Shown in pieces: positions 12,741 to 17,751 of a stretch of DNA of 17,751 bases. The translations under genes and the position numbers were made by a program. Position 1 is the stretch's first letter; each line of letters starts with the position of its first letter. The stretch is from Anaerolineaceae bacterium UBA5838. Lineage in GTDB: Bacteria > Chloroflexota > Anaerolineae > Anaerolineales > Anaerolineaceae. A model generated the notes under the pieces. It worked only from the letters and a program-made list of their open reading frames with translations. It was not told where the DNA came from and ran no database searches. The DNA lies in contig DJGU01000111.1 of NCBI GenBank assembly GCA_002432795.1, positions 1 through 17,751 of the forward strand. Direction: 5' to 3'.

Positions 12741-14318
12741 ATGATGAAGCCTCATAATATTCTGATAACTGTTTTGCTGACCATAACCCTTGCAGCCTGT
12801 GGCACGTCCGTTGTGACAACGACCTCATCAGACTCGGTTGCGGAGGTCACGACGACCTCGTCTCTTGTTGAGACATCGGTACCCGTCGTCGTAACGTTTG
12901 CTGATCCGGTGCTGGAAGTGATAATACGCGGCACAATGGGCAAAACAGAAGGCAACATTACCCTGGCTGAGGCACAAGCAGTGACGAGAATGAACCTCAC
13001 CAATGAATTGCAGCGCACCATCTCAGAAGAGACACCGATCAAAGATCTCAGCGGACTGGAGAACTTCACCAGCCTTGAAACCCTCGACCTGTCCAATCAC
13101 GCTGTCACCGACATATTCCCACTTCAGGGACTGACCAAACTGACCACCTTGTCGCTGGCTGGTAACCCCGTTGCGGATGTTTCGCCGCTTGCAGGGCTGA
13201 CCAAGCTTAAGGTGCTGATGCTTTCAGGGAGCAAAGCGCAGGATTACAGCGTGCTCTCGAACCTGGTTAATTTACAAGTCCTCATGCTCGATAATTCGAC
13301 CATCTCTGACCTCACTCCCCTGGCCGGGCTGACCAACCTGCGCCAGCTCCATCTAGCAAACTCATCCATTGAAGACCTATACCCCCTTGAGACAATTTAC
13401 CCAAACCTCGAAGACAAGGATTTCATCATTGCCACCACCCTGGCTGAACTCGGCTTCAACCTTGATGAGAACAGCCGCCAGGCTCACTTTGAAAACGAAG
13501 ACACCACTTTCACTATCCATCACGTCGCCTGGGGTTCTCCGCCAGAGGAGTGGCACACCAATACCATCCGCACTTCTATGTACACGGAGAGCGGTCATAA
13601 GGTCTTATTAGGTTACTATGGTAATCAAAATGCCTACGTCTTCATGATCCACAAGGAGGGCGAACCCCTGGTGAACTACGTCTACGATGCCAAAAACGGC
13701 AGCCTCAACATAGCAGAAGAGGATCGCGCGAGGATAGAGCAGGTGATGCGGGAGGTATTTGAGGTCATGGAAGGTGAAGATCCATTGCTCGCCCCCATGC
13801 GCATTTTCCGCGATTTGGTTAAAGATACCTTCGGTATGACCGCTGAAAAGTTATACGCTCTGCCTTATGCGCCGCCGACGCTCAATAACCTGGGTTTCCA
13901 CCCGGATGAAGCGAACGCGGTTTATTTATTCGAACAGCGTGGCGAAAGAGATGTCAACATGGAAGTCCACCGCCCCGAATGGGGTGAGAGGGAGCACGAC
14001 GTTCGGTTTAATACGCCCTTAAGGGAGGGTTATCGCATTGTTGTCACCTGGCACGCTGCCGAAAGAAAATTTATAGCAAGTGCGGATGATGACAACCAGG
14101 GCGGAGCAAGTTTTGAATATTACATCGATACCGGCGAGTACCTCGATGTCTGGTGCAGCTACCCTGACAAGACCGTGGAGGAATATTTCATCAAAGCCTA
14201 CAACGACCCCGCCATCACGGATGTTTACCAGCACTCCATCGACCTGATGGTGAAATACGTCAGTGATACCTTTGGCATGACGATCGAAGAGCTGTATTCT
14301 CTGCCGACAGGTTACTAA
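12741..14318 (+). CDS. Leucine-rich-repeat lipoprotein with duplicated C-terminal domain
   Basis: The 525-aa exported lipoprotein has the lipobox LAAC (Cys20), then a Ser/Thr/Val linker (21-50). A pre-LRR cap follows (FADPVLEVIIRGTMGKTEGNITLAEA, 53-78), with about five internalin-type repeats at 101-222 (for example LENFTSLETLDLSNHAVTDI and LTKLTTLSLAGNPVADVSPL). The C-terminal 300 residues contain two related units. Each opens with a LxxLGF...DE segment (about 236 and 395) and closes with DTFGMTxExLYxLP (about 362 and 508). Such proteins usually bind partners at the cell surface; no enzyme motif is seen. The start ATG has AAGGGA 10 nt upstream; a second ATG follows immediately. It appears monocistronic. 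No terminator hairpin is visible in 14319-14520. Confidence 0.85.
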   Translation: MMKPHNILITVLLTITLAACGTSVVTTTSSDSVAEVTTTSSLVETSVPVVVTFADPVLEVIIRGTMGKTEGNITLAEAQAVTRMNLTNELQRTISEETPIKDLSGLENFTSLETLDLSNHAVTDIFPLQGLTKLTTLSLAGNPVADVSPLAGLTKLKVLMLSGSKAQDYSVLSNLVNLQVLMLDNSTISDLTPLAGLTNLRQLHLANSSIEDLYPLETIYPNLEDKDFIIATTLAELGFNLDENSRQAHFENEDTTFTIHHVAWGSPPEEWHTNTIRTSMYTESGHKVLLGYYGNQNAYVFMIHKEGEPLVNYVYDAKNGSLNIAEEDRARIEQVMREVFEVMEGEDPLLAPMRIFRDLVKDTFGMTAEKLYALPYAPPTLNNLGFHPDEANAVYLFEQRGERDVNMEVHRPEWGEREHDVRFNTPLREGYRIVVTWHAAERKFIASADDDNQGGASFEYYIDTGEYLDVWCSYPDKTVEEYFIKAYNDPAITDVYQHSIDLMVKYVSDTFGMTIEELYSLPTGY

Positions 14319-14524
14319 GGATTAAAAGGTGTCAACGAGACCTGTAAGGTAAGATGACATTAGATCAAGTACAAGTGGGTAATCTTGAAAATTGATGACT
14401 AAAGTTCGGTTCAATTTCTAACTCTCGAACCTAAACAAATAATATCTATCTGTCCAGTATCTGTTTCAAATGTCTGTGATTAGGACGAAAGAGGAAGATT
14501 ATCAGTCCAACTGTCCAACTGAAC

Positions 14525-14554
14525 TTGACGCAAATCGACAAATCAGGATATACT
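14525..14554 (+). promoter_or_regulatory. Promoter of tRNA-Pro
   Basis: TTGACG (14525-14530) and TATACT (14549-14554) with an 18-bp spacer place the start near 14561, a few bases before the tRNA. Directly upstream are two tandem perfect copies of GTCCAACT (14505-14512, 14513-14520). Apart from these, 14319-14504 shows no feature. Confidence 0.7.
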
Positions 14555-14564
14555 TCACCCTCGC

Positions 14565-14638
14565 CGGGGTGTAGCGCAGTCGGCTAGCGCGCTGCGTTTG
14601 GGACGCAGAGGTCGACGGTTCGAGTCCGCCCACCCCGA
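14565..14638 (+). tRNA. tRNA-Pro (anticodon TGG)
   Basis: The 74-nt cloverleaf has acceptor CGGGGTG/CACCCCG, D-stem GCGC/GCGC, anticodon stem CTGCG/CGCAG around the loop TTTGGGA (anticodon TGG, 14599-14601), and a 5-nt variable region. The T-arm is GACGG-TTCGAGT-CCGCC, with one A-C mismatch in its second pair (14615/14629). The discriminator base is A; CCA is not encoded. Eight T residues (14641-14648) follow at once and may end the transcript. TGG reads CCA and, by wobble, other proline codons. Confidence 0.95.
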
Positions 14639-14672
14639 CCTTTTTTTTCAGGCTTTGCAAAGCGACCAACTT

Positions 14673-15407
14673 GTGAGTACGCCTTTTCTCTCCCTCATCA
14701 TTCCCGCCCATAACGAAGCCGAACGCCTGCCTGCCTCCCTGGAGGCGGTGAACCGCTACATCTCATCCCTGCCCTTTGAAACAGAAGTGATCGTCGTAGA
14801 AAATAACAGCAGCGATGCCACCGCGGAAATTACGCGGGAGTGGATGAAAACCATGCCCCATCTGCGTCTGATCAGCCTGGCGCAGCCCGGCAAGGGCAAC
14901 GCCATCCGCACGGGTATGCTCGCCGCTCTAGGCGCTTTTCGTTTCATGGCAGACGCGGATTTCTCAATGCCTGTTGAAGAGATCGGAAAATTTCTGCCTG
15001 ATGGCAAGCCCCTGGCAAGCGTAGTCATCGCATCGCGTGAAGCGCCTGGCGCAAAGCGCATAGGGGAGCCTTTCTACCGCCATCTCATCGGACGCGTCTA
15101 TAATCTCCTCGTGCGCCTGCTCGTCCTCCCCGGTTTGCAGGATACCCAATGCGGATTCAAGTGCTTCAGCGCCGAAGCAGCCCAGGCAATCTTCCCGCTC
15201 CAAAGGCTTGAGGGATGGAGTTTTGACGTCGAAGTCCTTACCATCGCGCGCCAGCTGGGCTTCGAGATAGCGGAAGTCCCCATCACCTGGCATTACCAAT
15301 CTGGTTCGCGCATGCACCTGATCCAGGACAGCCTGCAGATGGCAAAAGACCTTTTCACCATCCGGCAACAGAGAAAAAAGGGCTTATATCATGCCCCCAA
15401 AGTTTGA
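14673..15407 (+). CDS. GT2 glycosyltransferase (dolichyl/polyprenyl-phosphate hexosyltransferase type)
   Basis: From the GTG at 14673 this is 244 aa; upstream codons in the same frame lie inside the tRNA. The GT-A fold shows the N-terminal FLSLIIPAHNEAERLPASLEAV (5-26), EVIVVENNSSDAT (38-50), QPGKGNAIRTGM (71-82) and the metal/nucleotide DxD in FMADADFSMP (Asp94, Asp96). These are followed by QDTQCGFKCF and GWSFDVEVLTIARQLGFEIAEVPITW. The pattern is that of Alg5/DPM1-like enzymes that load glucose or mannose on a polyprenyl phosphate at the inner membrane face; no C-terminal membrane helices are present. No good ribosome site is seen. The last 17 nt overlap rnhB. Confidence 0.85.
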   Translation: MSTPFLSLIIPAHNEAERLPASLEAVNRYISSLPFETEVIVVENNSSDATAEITREWMKTMPHLRLISLAQPGKGNAIRTGMLAALGAFRFMADADFSMPVEEIGKFLPDGKPLASVVIASREAPGAKRIGEPFYRHLIGRVYNLLVRLLVLPGLQDTQCGFKCFSAEAAQAIFPLQRLEGWSFDVEVLTIARQLGFEIAEVPITWHYQSGSRMHLIQDSLQMAKDLFTIRQQRKKGLYHAPKV

Positions 15408-16056
15408 CCCCAGCCTGATCCCGCCTTTCCCAACCCTTGCATACGAAAAAAGTATCTTTGAAAACGGCTGCGCGCTGATCGCCGGGCTTGACGAAGCCGG
15501 GCGCGGCGCATTGGCAGGACCGCTTTGCGCCGCGGCAGTCATCCTCCCCGTGAATAGGGAGGGGCTCGCGGAAGCTTTGTTGGGCGTGCGCGACTCGAAG
15601 CAGATGAGCGCCATCGAACGCGAGCTCGGGGCTGAGCAGATCAGGAAGATAGCGCTGGACTGGTCGGTAGCCTGGGTGGAAGTGCCGGAAATTGACGCGC
15701 TTGGCATGGGCAAAGCTGGCAGGCTGGTCTTCGTGCGTGCGATTGATGGGCTGAAAAGCAGACCCGGGCACCTCCTTCTGGACTACTTCAAGTTGCCGGC
15801 GGTCAGGCTGCCCCAAACGTCGCTGGTCAAGGGCGATCAACGCTCGCTGTCGATTGCCTGCGCCTCTGTCTTAGCAAAAACCGCTCGGGATGCGCTGATG
15901 CTCTCGCTGGAAGAGGTGGAGTCCCGCTATGGCTTCGGGCAAAACAAAGGCTATGGCACCCAGGAGCACGTGCAGGCGATAGAGAAGTATGGGCTCAGTC
16001 CGCTTCATCGCAGGAGCTTTTGCGAACACCTGCTGCAGGGCAGGCTGTTTGACTGA
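15391..16056 (+). CDS. rnhB: Ribonuclease HII
   Basis: This 221-aa enzyme cuts RNA in RNA-DNA hybrids and starts ribonucleotide excision repair. Active-site residues known from RNase HII are present: Asp34-Glu35 in AGLDEAGRGALAGP, Asp131 in LLLDYFKLP, and Asp167 in ASVLAKTARDALM. DSKQM (68-72) and the C-terminal signature GYGTQEHVQAIEKYGLSPLHRRSF are also seen. An N-terminal extension of about 25 residues precedes the core. The start ATG has AAAGGG about 8 nt upstream and lies inside the end of the glycosyltransferase gene (17-nt overlap), so the two are probably co-transcribed. Confidence 0.97.
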   Translation: MPPKFDPSLIPPFPTLAYEKSIFENGCALIAGLDEAGRGALAGPLCAAAVILPVNREGLAEALLGVRDSKQMSAIERELGAEQIRKIALDWSVAWVEVPEIDALGMGKAGRLVFVRAIDGLKSRPGHLLLDYFKLPAVRLPQTSLVKGDQRSLSIACASVLAKTARDALMLSLEEVESRYGFGQNKGYGTQEHVQAIEKYGLSPLHRRSFCEHLLQGRLFD

Positions 16057-16120
16057 AATCGGTTTTTTGTAAGTAAGCGATAAGATTCTTTCGGCAAACA
16101 ATTTCCCGGTTGAGGCATGA

Positions 16121-16126
16121 TAAAAT
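16121..16126 (+). promoter_or_regulatory. Putative extended -10 promoter of the NifU-like gene
   Basis: TGATAAAAT (16118-16126) matches an extended -10 element; the ATG follows at 16154, with AAGGAG at 16142-16147. No clear -35 box is present. Confidence 0.43.
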
Positions 16127-16153
16127 AAACCCATCAGCCCTAAGGAGCTCATC

Positions 16154-16405
16154 ATGACTGAACACGTTGCCCCCAATTACTCCCGTGAAGAACACATTCG
16201 AGCCTTGATCGAGCAGATTAGTGCCTACATCGAGCAATTTCATCACGGTTCGGTTGAGCTGGTCAGCATTGAGGGCGAAATAATCAAAGTGCGCCTTGGA
16301 GGTGCCTGCTCGGAGTGCGAGCTCTCCACCCAAACCTTGCAAGGTTGGGTCGCCGGCACCATCCGCCAGTTCTTCCCTGACGCAATCGTTATCGCGGCTG
16401 AATAG
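16154..16405 (+). CDS. NifU-like Fe-S cluster scaffold domain protein
   Basis: The 83-aa protein matches the NifU C-terminal (Nfu) domain: helical IRALIEQISAYIEQFHHGSVELVSIEGEIIKVRLGGACSECELSTQTL with the CxxC pair Cys52 and Cys55, then a helix ending FFPDAIVI. In Nfu proteins the paired cysteines hold a [4Fe-4S] cluster between two subunits and hand it to target enzymes. The usual motif is CxxCPxS; here the residue after the second Cys is Glu (CSECELS), a mild variation. It stands alone between rnhB and the convergent chelatase gene. A weak AAGCT-GAAG-AGCTT hairpin (16434-16447) lies in the 66-nt gap. Confidence 0.88.
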   Translation: MTEHVAPNYSREEHIRALIEQISAYIEQFHHGSVELVSIEGEIIKVRLGGACSECELSTQTLQGWVAGTIRQFFPDAIVIAAE

Positions 16406-16471
16406 ACGCGGGTTTCCCTTTTTTACATTCCAGAAGCTGAAGAGCTTTTAAACCCTGCAATCAGATCGATC

Positions 16472-17353
16472 TCAGCCCAGTTCCCGGTAAGTTGGCGCGC
16501 TTGGGGCGAAGATTTCGCGCTGAACGGTCTCCAGCAAAGTCTCACCCTTCAGGTCTTCCACCGTATAACAGACCGCATCCATCTTGTCTGCCAGATTCTG
16601 CGCCAGACCGCTATCAAACACCTTTTGCTCCATATTGATCACCACGCTGTGGATTTTCTCGTTAGCAAACATGCCAGCCAGCTCCGCGATCTCTTCTGCC
16701 ACCAGTCGCCCAGAGAAAAGCGGCACATTTCCGGCTCCATCCGTCAGAACGATCAGCAGCGGCTGCACGTCCGGGTGCAGGATCTTTTCGCGTTTGATCA
16801 CCTCGTAAGCCATTTGCAGCCCTGCCGAGAGGGGTGTTTTTCCGCCAACCGGGATGTTCTCGAGCGCGCGCTGAGCCAACAACACCGAGTTTGTCGGCGC
16901 CAGCACTAAAGTGGCACGGTCTTTCTGGAACACCACTAATCCCACACGATCGCGGCGTTGATAAGCGTCCGTCACGAGGGATAAAATCGCCCCCTTGGTA
17001 GCCTGCATGCGCTCTGAGACTGCCATCGACCACGAGCCATCCACCAAAAATAGGATCAGATTGGCGGTTTTCCTGACTCGCACTTTTTTCTGGAAATCTG
17101 AAGAACGCACTGCAAAAGCCACATCGCGTTCGGCGCGTAAGCCTTCACGTTGGTTCTGGAAAGGCGCGGCCGCGCGGATGGTGGCATCAAACGCCACATC
17201 AAAGGTGTCATTCGGCGCTGCTTGCGCCTGGATGTAGCGCCCTCGTTTGGTTTTGGACCGGGTTTGGGAGCGTCTGCCTCCCTGCTTGCGGACCATTTCG
17301 TCCAGGGGAGTATCCAACTGGCGCGGCTCAAAGGTCTCGCCAGGTTTCACCAC
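16472..17353 (-). CDS. VWA half of a BchD/ChlD-type magnesium or cobalt chelatase D subunit
   Basis: The 293-aa frame from GTG 17353 begins in the linker after the AAA+ domain: KPGETFEPRQLDTPLDEM, then GRRSQTRSKTKRGRY, the hallmark basic stretch of BchD. The VWA domain follows with a complete MIDAS: DGSWS (in LFLVDGSWSMAVS), Thr in GGKTPLSAGL, and Asp in VLTDGAGN. The same frame is open upstream to the A9 tract at 17476-17484 and encodes a further conserved-looking stretch (SDDEIPVVGEG, INAQWWEGGKV). The GTG is therefore probably internal to a longer protein, although GGAGGG 8 nt before it could allow separate initiation. D subunits act with an I-type AAA+ ring and an H/CobN-type subunit. In a non-phototroph, cobalt insertion for B12 is the likelier role. 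Confidence 0.82.
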   Translation of the reverse strand: MVKPGETFEPRQLDTPLDEMVRKQGGRRSQTRSKTKRGRYIQAQAAPNDTFDVAFDATIRAAAPFQNQREGLRAERDVAFAVRSSDFQKKVRVRKTANLILFLVDGSWSMAVSERMQATKGAILSLVTDAYQRRDRVGLVVFQKDRATLVLAPTNSVLLAQRALENIPVGGKTPLSAGLQMAYEVIKREKILHPDVQPLLIVLTDGAGNVPLFSGRLVAEEIAELAGMFANEKIHSVVINMEQKVFDSGLAQNLADKMDAVCYTVEDLKGETLLETVQREIFAPSAPTYRELG

Positions 17354-17445
17354 CTTTCCGCCCTCCCACCATTGGGCATTTATTTCGGTGAAGATCTGCT
17401 GCTGTCCCTCTCCAACAACTGGAATCTCGTCGTCCGATTGGCTTT

Positions 17446-17751
17446 CTAAGGAGTCAGGTTCTGGGGGTCCGTCAGTTTTTTTTTAGATTCTTCTGCGGTC
17501 TCGGGTTTTTCTTCCTCTTCACCGCCGACGATTGTGGTCTGCATTTTCAAATCGGCCAGCTTCGCCTCCAAAGCCTGTACTCCAACAGCGCTCTTGCGGA
17601 AAGGTCCCGCCTTCACCCTGTGCGGCAGTGCCAGCTCAGCAGCCATGGCGATATCCCGCGGCGTAATGCGCGTGCGCCCTTCAAAGGCAGCCTGGGCGCG
17701 GGCGGCTTTGAGGATCACCAGGTCCGAGCGATGCCCATCCACTTCCATCTC
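17446..17751 (-). CDS. AAA+ lid half of the chelatase D subunit (partial, runs off the window)
   Basis: The frame is open to the window edge. The visible 101 residues begin with VDGHRSDLVILKAARAQAAFEGR, the AAA+ lid of the BchI/BchD family, then RITPRDIAMAAELALPHRVKAGPF. An acidic linker follows (GGEEEEKPETAEESKKK). The chain then leaves the expected path at an A9 run and stops after LTDPQNLTP. Restarting one base back at the A9 run would read KTDGPPEPDSLESQSDD and continue into the VWA half at 16472-17353. This points to one gene in two frames rather than two unrelated genes. Confidence 0.8.
   Translation of the reverse strand, partial: EMEVDGHRSDLVILKAARAQAAFEGRTRITPRDIAMAAELALPHRVKAGPFRKSAVGVQALEAKLADLKMQTTIVGGEEEEKPETAEESKKKLTDPQNLTP
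17476..17484 (-). other. A9 homopolymer: frame junction or slippage site in the chelatase D gene
   Basis: On the coding strand the sequence is TCT-AAA-AAA-AAA-CTG. Gaining one A, or a -1 ribosomal shift (A AAA AAA is a slippery heptamer), joins the AAA+ lid frame to the VWA frame without a stop. Nine A residues is the length known to cause productive polymerase slippage in Thermus dnaX. A sequencing or assembly error or a true mutation are the alternatives. Confidence 0.7.

Noticed and set aside
14411..14436. Possible tRNA remnant (GGTTCGAGAG on the minus strand)
   Set aside because: Only a T-loop-like string is present; no acceptor, anticodon or D-arm pairing could be found.
14502..14711. 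Minus-strand reading frame across the tRNA, containing GLEPSTSASQTQRASRLRYTP
   Set aside because: This kind of peptide is a known false product of the strand opposite a tRNA; the tRNA explains the sequence.
16434..16447. Convergent terminator AAGCT-GAAG-AGCTT between the NifU-like and chelatase genes
   Set aside because: Only 5 bp, A/T-rich and with a short T-run; too weak to call as a terminator.

Overview
This window most likely comes from a member of the Chloroflexota, probably an Anaerolineae-like anaerobe. That is inferred from protein style, not from a marker gene. The supporting signs are: a secreted Ig/cadherin-like protein ending in FLPLILR, LysM/M23 and LRR lipoproteins with Thr/Pro-rich linkers, the ssb-DUF3467-translin gene set, and TAAAAT/TATAAT -10 boxes with AGGAG-type ribosome binding sites. 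The DNA is moderately GC-rich and gene-dense. No insertion sequence, phage gene, CRISPR array or attachment site was seen.

Layout. 1-357 (+) is the 3' end of a secreted repeat protein, followed by a strong hairpin terminator. 598-3092 (+) is a three-gene ABC exporter operon: ATPase, ABC-2 permease, and an Ig-TM-zinc-ribbon membrane protein. 3250-3777 (+) is a PfpI/DJ-1 protein. 3841-6861 (+) carries the PLP synthase pair pdxS-pdxT, then a GNAT-like protein and a SAM methyltransferase. 6877-9510 (-) runs SRP RNA (with a good sigma70-type promoter), methyltransferase with zinc ribbon, and LysM/M23-like lipoprotein. 9566-9904 (-) is a DsrE-like protein. 10079-12180 (-) is a tightly coupled five-gene operon: ssb, DUF3467, translin, and a PD-(D/E)XK/Cas4-like nuclease divided into two membrane-anchored polypeptides. 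12181-12740 is a long intergenic region rich in predicted RNA hairpins. 12741-14318 (+) is an LRR lipoprotein. 14565-15407 (+) is tRNA-Pro(TGG) followed by a GT2 glycosyltransferase, which overlaps rnhB (15391-16056). 16154-16405 (+) is a NifU-like Fe-S scaffold. 16472-17751 (-) is a BchD/ChlD-type chelatase D subunit whose AAA+ and VWA halves are in different frames, separated at an A9 tract.

How they fit together. Most of the window is housekeeping: B6 synthesis, SRP, tRNA, RNase HII, Fe-S assembly and SSB. The most interesting unit is 10079-12180. Four successive junctions are a 2-nt gap, ATGA, TGATG and ATGA, so the five proteins are probably made together. The content (ssDNA-binding protein, translin-family nucleic-acid binder/RNase, and a membrane-tethered Fe-S exonuclease assembled from two chains) suggests an undescribed nucleic-acid processing complex at the membrane. 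The second notable point is the chelatase gene, whose frame break at A9 resembles known slippage sites and could be productive rather than a mutation.
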